A stretch of DNA of 64,000 bases from an uncultured Synechococcus sp. (GTDB taxonomy: Bacteria; Cyanobacteriota; Cyanobacteriia; Phormidesmidales; Phormidesmidaceae), in the NCBI GenBank assembly GCA_937911865.1, contig CALDSK010000052.1, positions 1-64,000 on the forward strand, given 5' to 3'. The stretch's first letter is position 1, and every line of letters starts with the position of its first letter. The notes beneath the pieces are model-generated. The model was not told the origin of the DNA, did not search any database, and was given only the letters and a program-made list of their open reading frames with translations. The translations under genes were made by a program, and so were the position numbers. Below are positions 8,999-17,383 of this stretch, one piece after another.

Positions 8999-9627
8999 TG
9001 TAGGTATTTTATTGGCTGTTTATTGACCTGCCAGCATCGACTGACACCCTCTGAGGTTGGTACGGCTTCACCTAGCTCTTAAGCTTGGTTGATCGATGTC
9101 ACTAAAAAACAACAGAATGGCCAGTGTGCACTTACCTATGGCTAAAGGCACGCTGATTCTGAGTCTCTAGTTGCTAAGCTCTGCCATAGTGCCACTAGCA
9201 CTATTGGAAAAATATTCGAACAGATATATCAAGCACTGAATCTACGTTTTAGATAGTCTTCAGGTTTAAAGTCAAATCTTTGAGTGGTAAAAACGCACGT
9301 GTATTCGATTGCATAGCTAAAAATCTGGAAGATTTTCTAGGAAAGAAATATGTAATCGTGCGTAAAGGATGATTAGGAGAAGAAACGCATTATTACTACG
9401 AGGTTACCCATCCTTTATCCGTGCTTCATCAAGAACGCTAAAATAGTTGCTCACGCTCATCGTGCCTTCTACATACGCGTCGCTGCAATAGAACAAGCAA
9501 TCAGAAATACATAACTGCTGGCATTCCGGCTTCCATGCAGCAGTTCTTTCTTCAGCTAGGCTTCTATAAACATGGAAGCCTAGCTGAAGAGGGCCAGATA
9601 ACGACATGCTGGAACGCTATCTATATC
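8999..9627. other. gene-poor interval between phytochrome and dapL genes
   Basis: About 630 bp with no convincing gene. It should hold the phytochrome promoter (minus strand) and the dapL 3' region. A small hairpin (ATAGTGC / GCACTAT, 9186-9204) and a long palindrome (9549-9590) are the only structures seen. A 67-codon minus-strand frame at 9404-9607 begins inside the palindrome, resembles no family I know, and is not called. Confidence 0.6.
9549..9590. repeat. 16-bp perfect inverted repeat with 10-nt loop
   Basis: The arms TCTTCAGCTAGGCTTC (9549-9564) and its exact complement (9575-9590) flank the loop TATAAACATG. It lies 38 bp past the dapL stop, where a transcription terminator is expected, but neither strand has a T-run after the stem. 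It may be an RNA 3'-end protecting hairpin or an extragenic repeat element. Confidence 0.85.
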
Positions 9628-10872
9628 TTAAACCGTTGCCGCTGTGAACTTCTTACTGATGCGCTTCATCGCCTCATTGACGTTCTCGCGGCTGTTGAAT
9701 GCGGAGATGCGGAAATAGCCTTCCCCTGCAGCGCCAAAGCCAGCACCTGGTGTTCCTACAATGTTGCAAGTCTTCAGCAGTTTATCGAAAAAGTCCCAGC
9801 TGGAGAGCCCATCTGGTGTCTTGACCCACACATAAGGTGCATTCACGCCGCCATAGACCTGAATGCCGGCCGCCGTCAGCTGCTCGCGAATAATTCTCGC
9901 ATTTTCCAGATAAAAGCTCACCAGCTCTTTAGTCTGCTGCTGTCCCGATGCAGAATACACAGCCTCAGCCGCCTTCTGCACCACATAAGAAACGCCATTG
10001 AATTTCGTTGACTGACGACGATTCCACAGGCCCCAAAGCTCCACCTCAGAGCCATCTTTCGCTTTGCCTTTGAGAGACTTTGGCACCACTGTCAGCGCGC
10101 AGCGTGTACCTGTAAAGCCTGCATTCTTCGAGAAAGAACGGAACTCGATCGCACATTCTCTCGCACCCTCTATCTCATAGATAGAGTGAGGAATAGACTC
10201 GTCCGTGATAAAAGACTCATAGGCCGCGTCGAACAAAATAATAGAGCCGTTAGCCTTTGCATAGTCAACCCAGGCCTTGAGCTGATCCTTGGTCATGGAT
10301 GCGCCCGTTGGATTGTTAGGTGAGCACAGATAAATCAGATCGACTTTCTCAGATGGAATCTCAGCAACAAAATCATTGTCTGCGCTGATAGGCAAGTAGG
10401 TGATGCCCGCGTACTTACCAGATTCGTCGGCTTCTCCTGTGTGACCTGCCATAACATTTGTGTCTACATACACCGGATACACCGGGTCAGTAACCGCGAT
10501 GCTATTGTCATCACCGAAGATGTCTAAAATATTGCCGCAGTCGCATTTAGAACCATCAGAAATAAAGATTTCAGAGGCATCTACATCACAGCCACGTGCC
10601 TGGAAGTCTTGCTTGGCAATCTTCTCTCGTAACCAAGGGTAGCCTTGCTCAGGGCCATATCCTCGAAAGGAAGCACGCTCACCCATCTCCTTTACAGCTG
10701 TAATCATCGCTGTTCGGCAGGCTTCGGGTAAGGGCTCGGTGACATCACCAATGCCTAGCTTAATCACAGGCGCATTCGGATTTGCTTCCGTGTAGGCTCT
10801 TACCCGTCGCCCAATCTCAGGAAACAAGTAACCTGCCTTGAGCTTGAGATAGTTATCGTTAATCGTAGTCAT
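9628..10872 (-). CDS. dapL: LL-diaminopimelate aminotransferase
   Basis: A 414-residue fold-type I PLP aminotransferase that converts tetrahydrodipicolinate plus glutamate directly to LL-2,6-diaminopimelate, the one-step route used by cyanobacteria, plants and Chlamydia for lysine and peptidoglycan. The N-terminus [17 protein letters not shown] and [11 protein letters not shown], the cofactor-binding [24 protein letters not shown], and the PLP lysine in [16 protein letters not shown] are all characteristic of DapL. Length is normal for the family (about 410). It is a single gene; the HAD phosphatase starts 110 bp away on the other strand. I see no regulatory element. Confidence 0.96.
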   Translation of the reverse strand: MTTINDNYLKLKAGYLFPEIGRRVRAYTEANPNAPVIKLGIGDVTEPLPEACRTAMITAVKEMGERASFRGYGPEQGYPWLREKIAKQDFQARGCDVDASEIFISDGSKCDCGNILDIFGDDNSIAVTDPVYPVYVDTNVMAGHTGEADESGKYAGITYLPISADNDFVAEIPSEKVDLIYLCSPNNPTGASMTKDQLKAWVDYAKANGSIILFDAAYESFITDESIPHSIYEIEGARECAIEFRSFSKNAGFTGTRCALTVVPKSLKGKAKDGSEVELWGLWNRRQSTKFNGVSYVVQKAAEAVYSASGQQQTKELVSFYLENARIIREQLTAAGIQVYGGVNAPYVWVKTPDGLSSWDFFDKLLKTCNIVGTPGAGFGAAGEGYFRISAFNSRENVNEAMKRISKKFTAATV

Positions 10873-10982
10873 AGGTCGTTCATGCGTCTGTAATAAGCTT
10901 AAAGATCTTATCAGTCACATCGCCTACATTTATCCTGACTTCATAACCCAGCTAGCTCACCGCTTCTACTTACTGTTTTCCT

Positions 10983-11606
10983 ATGCTCTACTCCCGCACC
11001 GCCTGGATCTTTGATATGGACGGCACCCTGACCGAAAGCCTTCACGACTTTCCGGCTATCAGCCGTGCTTTGGGCCTGCCCCCAAACGAACCTATCTTGG
11101 AATCGCTTGATCGCCTACCTGCAAGCGAACTGGCCCAAAAGCAAAAGCAGCTGACTGACATTGAAATCGAAATCGCGCACCAGGCGACACCTCAACCCGG
11201 TGCGCAGGCTCTTTTGAGTGAACTCAAGGCGCAGGGGAAGCGTATTGGCATCCTGACTCGCAATACGAAGGCGATCGCACACATCACTCTAAAAGCCTGC
11301 AAACTAGACCACCTCTTTGCGCCCGCAGATATCCTTGGTCGCAGCTGCTGTCCGCCCAAGCCTAGTCCCGACGGCATTCACAGTCTTTTATCTCGTTGGT
11401 CTCTCACCCCGGCTGACGCTGTCATGACCGGCGATCATAAGTTCGACTTGCTCACAGCTAAGAACGCTAATACCATTGCCGTCTACTTAGATCCCAGCGG
11501 CGATTTCCCTTGGCACTGCCATGCCGACTACAGCGTCACTAGCTTAAGCGCTCTACAGCAGCTCAGTTCTACCGCCAAAAACTTCTTATCTGCGGATACC
11601 CCTTGA
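10983..11606 (+). CDS. HAD-superfamily hydrolase (phosphoglycolate phosphatase-like)
   Basis: A 207-residue haloacid-dehalogenase-type phosphatase. Motif I is WIFDMDGTLTES (nucleophile and acid/base Asp pair), motif II is GILTRNTKA, and motif IV is MTGDHKFDLLTAKNA. The small helical cap between motifs I and II fits the Gph/PGMB-like subfamilies. The substrate cannot be read from the sequence; phosphoglycolate or a nucleotide/sugar phosphate are the usual options. It is divergent from dapL. A GNRA-loop hairpin lies about 85 bp past the stop. Confidence 0.85.
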   Translation: MLYSRTAWIFDMDGTLTESLHDFPAISRALGLPPNEPILESLDRLPASELAQKQKQLTDIEIEIAHQATPQPGAQALLSELKAQGKRIGILTRNTKAIAHITLKACKLDHLFAPADILGRSCCPPKPSPDGIHSLLSRWSLTPADAVMTGDHKFDLLTAKNANTIAVYLDPSGDFPWHCHADYSVTSLSALQQLSSTAKNFLSADTP

Positions 11607-11689
11607 CAAGGTAAAACTTTCTAAAACCATGAAAGCTTGATGCTTGAAAAGAAAATTTACATGCCAGCTTTAACCTTTCAGCCATCTAG

Positions 11690-11711
11690 CGATAGATGGC
11701 TAGAACTCTCT
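11690..11711 (+). repeat. 9-bp hairpin with GCGA tetraloop
   Basis: AGCCATCTA-GCGA-TAGATGGCT is a perfect 9-bp stem closed by a GNRA-type tetraloop, in the spacer after the HAD gene. No strong T-run follows, so it is a weak terminator candidate; it may instead stabilise the transcript end. Confidence 0.6.
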
Positions 11712-11817
11712 CTATAAAAAGAATTGAAGTTTAAACCACTATATGCATGTCATTGAAAATAGAAAGTATAAATACTCAGTGACACGCTATATTTAAGTCA
11801 TGAGGTATTTCTGCTTA

Positions 11818-11845
11818 TTGACTTTTTAGTTGACGTTTGCATAAT
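11818..11845 (+). promoter_or_regulatory. candidate sigma70-type promoter for the 56-residue membrane protein
   Basis: TTGACT (11818-11823), a 16-nt spacer, then CATAAT (11840-11845). An overlapping TTGACG (11830-11835) could be an alternative -35. It would leave an mRNA leader of about 125 nt before the ATG at 11976. Found by eye. Confidence 0.4.
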
Positions 11846-11975
11846 AAATCCGTTACATTACTTAATAAGTAGATTCTGATGCAAAAGTTAGAGCGTTCCC
11901 TGGGATTTTTCCCTTTCGTTCATTGGCATCACTGCCTACTCATAACTTCATTTAAAACACAAGGAATCGAAAAAA

Positions 11976-12146
11976 ATGGCTATTGTTCTAGCACTCTTGA
12001 TCGTTGGTTGGTTGGTTGCATTTGCTCTTGGTAACCAGGCTGGCTTTAACAACACAGCTGAAGATGCTAAGCCTGCTACAGTGGCTCAAGCCGCGAACAC
12101 AACTGAAACGGTTGCTAGCTACCGTAAGCCCGCATCTGTTGCCTAG
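11976..12146 (+). CDS. small single-helix membrane protein, 56 residues, unknown function
   Basis: This short gene begins at an ATG 8 nt after AAGGA, a good ribosome-binding site. It encodes one hydrophobic helix at the very N-terminus (MAIVLALLIVGWLVAFALG) followed by about 37 hydrophilic, Ala/Thr-rich residues ending in YRKPASVA. I do not recognise the family. It is supported as a real gene by the promoter candidate upstream, the ribosome-binding site, sensible codon use and a strong terminator about 55 bp past the stop, all of which frame it as a stand-alone transcription unit. The size and topology resemble small accessory subunits of thylakoid complexes, but no diagnostic motif supports that; it could equally be a small regulatory membrane peptide. 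Confidence 0.7.
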   Translation: MAIVLALLIVGWLVAFALGNQAGFNNTAEDAKPATVAQAANTTETVASYRKPASVA

Positions 12147-12196
12147 CGCTTCGTTGACTTTGCTTTCTGTTGTTGCAGATGTACGGAGCAAATGTA

Positions 12197-12236
12197 TAGA
12201 AAAAGTCGTGAAGGTTTCGGCCTTCACGACTTTTTT
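12197..12236. terminator. bidirectional rho-independent terminator
   Basis: A 14-bp perfect stem, AAAAGTCGTGAAGG with its complement, has the loop TTTCGG and a T6 tract on the plus strand. The A-run on the left side gives a U-tract for the minus strand, so it can end both the small membrane-protein gene and the convergent GGDEF-EAL gene. Confidence 0.9.
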
Positions 12237-12247
12237 GTCAGCGGTTG

Positions 12248-14137
12248 CTACGAGTTCGATTCTTGAATAAATCGTAGTGCGTCTTCAGGTGTCATGGGTC
12301 TAGCAAAGTAAAATCCCTGTACATTTTGGCATCCCAGCGCTCGCAGTCCTTCCAGCTGCTCTATCGTTTCTACGCCTTCTGCCACAATATCCATGCCCAG
12401 GCTGTCGGCTAGGTCAATAATGGTGCGCACAATTTCGGTGTTCTCTCCGCACGCTCCGATATTCTGCACAAACGACCGATCAATTTTTAGAATGTCAATC
12501 GGCAGCTGCTGTAGTCGGCTAAGTGAAGAATAGCCAATTCCAAAGTCGTCAATGCAGATGCCTACGTTCAGTGCTTTGAGATCTTTGAGTACCTGAATGG
12601 CTTCTTTCGAGTTCTTCATGACGGCAGTTTCTGTAATTTCTAGCCTCAGCTCTTTCTCAGACAAGCCCGTTTCTTCTAATACCCTAGCGACCTGCTCAGC
12701 TAAATCGCTTTGGGCTAGCTGACGGGCCGAAAGATTCACATTGATTTTGATCGGACAATTGGCAGGTAGGTCCTTTTTCCAGTTACACACCTGCTGGCAG
12801 GCTTCTTGCAATACCCAATGCCCAATTAAGGTAATGACGCCTGTTTCTTCCATTACTGGAATGAATTCGCTAGGTGAAATAGAACCATGTTGAGGATGAT
12901 GCCAGCGAATGAGGGCTTCTACCCCAACGACGCGATCGCTCGTAATGTCTACCACTGGCTGATACTTTAACGTCAGCTCTTCTCTTTGCACCGCAAACTG
13001 CGCCTGAGTGGCCATCTGCCACAATGCAACCGCCCGTTGATGCATCGATTGATCGAATACGGTGTGGCAGTTACCGCCCTGTCCTTTCGCTCTGTACAGA
13101 GCGGTATCCGCGTTGCGCAGTAGGTCGCTCGATTTTTCATAGCCTATGCTGCTGCACACTAGGCCAATGCTGATGTTGGCGAAGACTTCGTAGCTGCTGA
13201 GCTTAAAAGGCGTTTTGAGGCAGGTATGAATGCGATCGCACACCGCTAGTGCATCGTCTAGGCCATCAATTTCTTCCAGCAAAATCGCAAACTCATCGCC
13301 CCCCAGCCGAGCCAAGGTATCGCATCGGCGAATGCAAGACTCCAACCGGCCTGCCAGTGCTGACAGCAGCTGGTCACCGACCGTATGACCCAAGCTATCG
13401 TTGATGACCTTAAACCGATCGAGGTCTAGAAATAGGACCGCGCACTGAATGCTGGCATTCCGCTCTAGGCGAATAACTGCCTGCTCCACTCGGTTCACAA
13501 ATAGCGCCCTGTTAGCAAGCCCCGTCAAAGCGTCGTAAAAATCCCGATGGCGGAGCTGAGCCTCCATCCACTTCTGCTCAGTCAGATTCACGACCTGAAG
13601 CAAAAAGCAAATGGGCCGCTGCTGTCCATCTCGCACCATTGTGACCGTTAGCCCCACGTGCAAAGGCTTTTCGTTCTTACTCCAATGACGGGTTTCTATC
13701 TGAAAATGAACCCGCTTTCCATTCAGCAGCTGCTTCCCCAAAGACCTCAGCAAGGGAACATCCTCAGGATGTGTCAAATCTGTAAACGTCAGCATGATCA
13801 GCTCACGTTCGGTATAGCCTACCGCATCGCAAAAGCTTTGATTCGCACTCAGAAAACCGCCGCTCAGATCCAGAATGGTCATACCAATAGGGGACAGCTG
13901 AAAAATCTGTTTGAGCGTTTTTGTATTCAGAGAATCTTGGCTGACGGACACTACCTTGTCTGTGCTGTTTGACGCTGTCTTATTCTCGGAGGTTAGTTCA
14001 TCCGATGGATCAGTTGTTGAGATTGATTCATCAGGTGAGCTCGACAAAGCCTTGACATCGCTTACCTCCGATTCGCCAGAAGGCACCGCGTGGCTCTGGT
14101 CTGCCGCGAAATTTGCCACGCTCGAATAGGTGCTCAT
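12248..14137 (-). CDS. PAS-GGDEF-EAL cyclic-di-GMP signalling protein
   Basis: A 629-residue cytoplasmic protein. A polar Ser/Thr-rich N-terminus (about 70 residues) is followed by a PAS domain (about 75-195, IFQLSPIGMTILDLSGGFLS). Next is a GGDEF domain (about 200-365) with intact LARLGGDEFAILLEE, then an EAL domain (about 375-629) with GVEALIRWHHP, NVNLSARQL, CIDDFGIGYSSL and IVAEGVET. Both active-site signatures look complete, so it could make and hydrolyse c-di-GMP; which activity dominates cannot be told. It has no membrane segment, and the signal sensed by the PAS is unknown. It shares a terminator with the small membrane-protein gene. Confidence 0.93.
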   Translation of the reverse strand: MSTYSSVANFAADQSHAVPSGESEVSDVKALSSSPDESISTTDPSDELTSENKTASNSTDKVVSVSQDSLNTKTLKQIFQLSPIGMTILDLSGGFLSANQSFCDAVGYTERELIMLTFTDLTHPEDVPLLRSLGKQLLNGKRVHFQIETRHWSKNEKPLHVGLTVTMVRDGQQRPICFLLQVVNLTEQKWMEAQLRHRDFYDALTGLANRALFVNRVEQAVIRLERNASIQCAVLFLDLDRFKVINDSLGHTVGDQLLSALAGRLESCIRRCDTLARLGGDEFAILLEEIDGLDDALAVCDRIHTCLKTPFKLSSYEVFANISIGLVCSSIGYEKSSDLLRNADTALYRAKGQGGNCHTVFDQSMHQRAVALWQMATQAQFAVQREELTLKYQPVVDITSDRVVGVEALIRWHHPQHGSISPSEFIPVMEETGVITLIGHWVLQEACQQVCNWKKDLPANCPIKINVNLSARQLAQSDLAEQVARVLEETGLSEKELRLEITETAVMKNSKEAIQVLKDLKALNVGICIDDFGIGYSSLSRLQQLPIDILKIDRSFVQNIGACGENTEIVRTIIDLADSLGMDIVAEGVETIEQLEGLRALGCQNVQGFYFARPMTPEDALRFIQESNS

Positions 14138-14349
14138 AAATAACTAAAAGAAGCGAATAAGAAAAGAATCAAATTCCCGCAGGTGCAAGTCTTCTCTTGG
14201 AGTATGTATCTGGGATCTGCTACAGCTTATGGGCTTCTGTTGCACTGAACCCTCCAATATCATTCCCGACAAAGCCTGCAGACTCTCTTCTATCCTTTCT
14301 GCTGTGGGGCTGGTAGTATGCAGCAGGTCACAGCACGCTGAGAGAACGC

Positions 14350-14381
14350 TCAGGTCTCTCTTGCTTCAGGTCTCTCTTTCT
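14350..14381. repeat. 16-bp tandem duplication at the 3' end of the SbcC-like gene
   Basis: Two adjacent 16-bp units (TCAGGTCTCTCTTGCT and TCAGGTCTCTCTTTCT). One covers the last codons and stop of the SbcC-like gene; the other lies just outside it. Confidence 0.75.
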
Positions 14382-17128
14382 ACTGTGATTACGGTTTCTG
14401 TGACCTGCTCAAAGGTATCGTCATGGCTGATGACAAACAGCTGTTTAAAAGACTTAATTCGAGCAATGGCTTCTGCCAAACCCTGCCGTCTGGGTCTATC
14501 CATATTTGTTGTTGGCTCGTCAAAAAAGGCCACATCGACATCGGCCAGTACTTTTAGGAGCGCTAACCGTACGGCCAACGCTGCGCACATCTGCTCTCCG
14601 CCAGAAAGATTGATGAATCGCCGAGTATGTGATTCTTCTTGAACCGTAATCTCATAGTCAGCGCTCCAGGTCAGTGCGACATTAGCGCGTCCCAGCAGCT
14701 CCCGAAATAGCCGATCGGCCTCTCTGGAGACGTTGTGTACATACCTTTCAGTAATGCGAGGGCCCGCTGCCTTGTAAACCTTCCGTGCATAGTTTACAAA
14801 CCGCTTAGTTCGCTCGCGCTGTTTCATATCAGCCTTTGCCTGGTCTCGCTTTTGAGCTGTAGCTTTAAGCACGTCTATTTGCGCAGTCAAGTCCTTGAAG
14901 CGCTGCTGCAGCTGAGGCAGGCTGCCCCGCAAGCGGTCGGCCTGAGAATTGACATCGGAAAATTGTTTATTAATAGCAGCAAAGGCATTGGGGTCAAACG
15001 CTTCGTTCAATGACGCCAGCTGTTTGTCGATAGCGGCTTTTTGGGTTTGAAGTTCACTGAGTTGCCCGGCGACGGCTTTATGCTCTGCCTGTAGCTGCTC
15101 TAGCTGTCTGGCTGTCTGTTGATTTTGGACATATTGTAAATATCCTGGCTGATGCGTCTGTCTCTGTCGCTGTTGCAGCTGAATTTGCGCCTCTAGCTGG
15201 TCAAATTCTTTGAGCGCTAGGGCGATCGCCTCTAGCTGGTTTACGCCTGCTACCCGCGTGGCCTGTAACGCTTTGTGCTGGCGTTCTGTCGCCCGCTGCT
15301 GCTGTAGCGATTTTTCTAATATTTGCTGTTTTCCTCTGGGATTATCTAACGTTTGCAGCTGAGCTTCTAGCTCTTTTATTGCTTGAGTCGTGGCTGATTC
15401 GCGGGTAAGCTGCTGGTCAATATCGCTAAGCTGCTCTCGAAGCTGCTGCTGTTGTGCTGCAATTTGCGATCGCTTCTTTTCCTGCATTTGCCTGCCTGCG
15501 ACCTCAGCTTTTTGCGCATAGGCCTGCTGCAGCTGATTCTGTAAGGCCTGTTTCTGCTGCTGAAGCTTTTTCTCATCGGTCTGTTTACTGAGGTCCGATA
15601 GAATTCCGTTGATCATGGCTAGCGTTTCTTTGGAGAGAATGCCGCCTTCAAACAAAGCGTCTTTTATGGGTGCGATCGCTGCCTTCTCCAACGCTTCAAA
15701 CCGCTCCACCCACCCTTCCAACAGCTGTAAGGCTGATACCACCTGCGCGCGGTAGCTATCCTGCCGCGCTTGTCCCGTTTCACTCAATGCCTTCAGCTCT
15801 TGCTCAAACTGTCGAGCGGCCGCTAGTCGGCTCAGCTGCTCTTGGAGCCTGTTTTGTTGGTTTTCCCAGTCAGGAATTGAGGCGATTGCCCCCTGCAATC
15901 CATCTAGCCGCTTCAGCTCAGTGTCAATCTGACTGAGCTCTTGAGCTAGGCGCTGCTGCTGCTGCTGCAAGTTTTTCTGCTGCAAGCGACTCGACGAAAG
16001 CGTTTGCAGCAGCAGCAGCAGGGCTGTTCGCTCAGTTTCTAGCTGTAGTTGAGTGGTAACGCCAGCTGCGAGCGCGCTCAGCTCCTGTTGGGACGTTGTA
16101 AGCTGCTCTAACTTGGCCTCGATTCGCGATTGCTCTTTTTCACTAGTGGCCAAGGACTGCTGAAGCTGCTGCTGCTGCTGCAAGATCTGCTGCTTTTTCT
16201 GCTGCGTTTCGCTCAGTCCCTTTAGCTGTGACTCTGCTGCCAAAAACTGCTCGTACGCTGTCTTTTGCGTCTGGCATATCTGAGCTGCCTGCTGAGCCTG
16301 CTTGAGTCCAAGCTCTACGCGGTTAGCCGCCTGCTTTTGAGCTTCCAGCTGACTTGCTAGCGTCTGCTGCTGGGTTTGGAGCTTTTGTACTTTTTCCGCC
16401 TGTTCCACTACTGCCTGTCGTCGTTCGGCTATTTCTTTCTGCTGCGTCTCTAGGCGTTCTAGCTGCCTTTCTCCTTGAGTGATTTCTAGCTGCAGCTGCT
16501 GCTGACGGTTCTGTAGCTCGTCCCAGCTCTGTAGAGATTCCTCATACTGCTCTATCAGGTCTTTTAGCCGCTGCACTTGCGCTTCTGCATACTTTCGTAG
16601 GCTGTTGCTTTGACGGTAGGTTTCACGGTACTCCTCTACCTTCAAAATAGTGTCAAAAATCGGCTTTCGCTTTTCTGTAGAGAGTAAAAAGTCAGCGGTA
16701 AATGTCCCTTGGGGAACGCCGATTGTATTAGCAAACAGCTGACCTAAATCTGTTCCGGGTGCAACGCCTAAGTGCTGACGTAGCCAGGGCAGTACCTCAT
16801 CCTTTGTGCGCGTAAACGGCAGCTTTTCCGCTAGCTGCGGGTCGTATAGCGTGTAACCAGTAGTCGTAGAGCGCTGTACATCATAGGTACGGCTATCTTT
16901 ACTAGAAATAAAGGCCACTCTAGCCTGTGCGCTGCTAGCCCCATTGCGAATCAGGTCTTCTTTTTTGTAGTTGCCTTGGTAGTTGAACAGAACCCAGGCG
17001 ATCGCTTCTAGAATGCTTGTTTTTCCTGCCCCATTTTCACCGCAGATCGCATTGGTGCCTGGTTCAAAATGAAACTGTTGTTCCTTATGAGTCTTAAAGT
17101 TAGTCAGCGCGACGGACAGAATCTGCAT
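14366..17128 (-). CDS. SbcC/Rad50-like SMC-family ATPase
   Basis: A 920-residue protein with split ABC ATPase halves around a very long Gln-rich coiled coil (about 170-780). The N-terminal half has Walker A ENGAGKTSILEAI. The C-terminal half has the ABC signature NLSGGEQMCAAL, Walker B DVAFFDEPTTNMD and the switch His in FVISHDD. This is the SbcC/Rad50 layout, a DNA double-strand-end processing ATPase that normally partners SbcD/Mre11. The CXXC zinc hook expected near the middle is absent: the only three cysteines are in NAICGEN, AQICQTQ and EQMCAAL. In its place, around 465-515, sits a globular-looking insert. No sbcD is nearby. The name SbcC is therefore family-level. Confidence 0.8.
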   Translation of the reverse strand: MQILSVALTNFKTHKEQQFHFEPGTNAICGENGAGKTSILEAIAWVLFNYQGNYKKEDLIRNGASSAQARVAFISSKDSRTYDVQRSTTTGYTLYDPQLAEKLPFTRTKDEVLPWLRQHLGVAPGTDLGQLFANTIGVPQGTFTADFLLSTEKRKPIFDTILKVEEYRETYRQSNSLRKYAEAQVQRLKDLIEQYEESLQSWDELQNRQQQLQLEITQGERQLERLETQQKEIAERRQAVVEQAEKVQKLQTQQQTLASQLEAQKQAANRVELGLKQAQQAAQICQTQKTAYEQFLAAESQLKGLSETQQKKQQILQQQQQLQQSLATSEKEQSRIEAKLEQLTTSQQELSALAAGVTTQLQLETERTALLLLLQTLSSSRLQQKNLQQQQQRLAQELSQIDTELKRLDGLQGAIASIPDWENQQNRLQEQLSRLAAARQFEQELKALSETGQARQDSYRAQVVSALQLLEGWVERFEALEKAAIAPIKDALFEGGILSKETLAMINGILSDLSKQTDEKKLQQQKQALQNQLQQAYAQKAEVAGRQMQEKKRSQIAAQQQQLREQLSDIDQQLTRESATTQAIKELEAQLQTLDNPRGKQQILEKSLQQQRATERQHKALQATRVAGVNQLEAIALALKEFDQLEAQIQLQQRQRQTHQPGYLQYVQNQQTARQLEQLQAEHKAVAGQLSELQTQKAAIDKQLASLNEAFDPNAFAAINKQFSDVNSQADRLRGSLPQLQQRFKDLTAQIDVLKATAQKRDQAKADMKQRERTKRFVNYARKVYKAAGPRITERYVHNVSREADRLFRELLGRANVALTWSADYEITVQEESHTRRFINLSGGEQMCAALAVRLALLKVLADVDVAFFDEPTTNMDRPRRQGLAEAIARIKSFKQLFVISHDDTFEQVTETVITVERET

Positions 17129-17222
17129 TCTAGAACTGGCTATGCGACAAGGGATAAGACACTAATCTAATACATGATCAATACATGAGTATCTAATACA
17201 AGAATACTGTCATAAACCCATG

Positions 17223-17275
17223 CAAAGCATAGCGCCATTGGCTAAAAGTTCTGTAGTCAGTGGCGCTATGCTTTG
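17223..17275. repeat. 15-bp inverted repeat between the caspase-like and SbcC-like genes
   Basis: CAAAGCATAGCGCCA (17223-17237) is exactly complementary to 17261-17275, and further inner pairs extend the stem with wobbles. It lies downstream of the caspase-like gene (minus strand) and upstream of the SbcC-like gene. No T-run follows on the minus strand, so terminator function is uncertain. Confidence 0.7.
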
Positions 17276-17344
17276 TCAACTTGCTTCTTTTCTCTCACAT
17301 TTACTAACAGTCGCTTAAGCCAAGTCAGTCGCTAACAGTGAACG

Positions 17345-17383
17345 CTCTGGACTATTACTCTGGACTCTTACTTTGGACTATTG
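17345..17383. repeat. 13-bp tandem repeat, 3 units
   Basis: Three 13-bp units (CTCTGGACTATTA and two variants) cover the spacer and run 6 bp into the stop region of the caspase-like gene. Confidence 0.8.

Noticed and set aside
9404..9607. 67-codon minus-strand frame just downstream of dapL
   Set aside because: It begins inside the 16-bp palindrome, shows no domain, signal or helix pattern, and has Cys/Ser-rich shadow-like composition.
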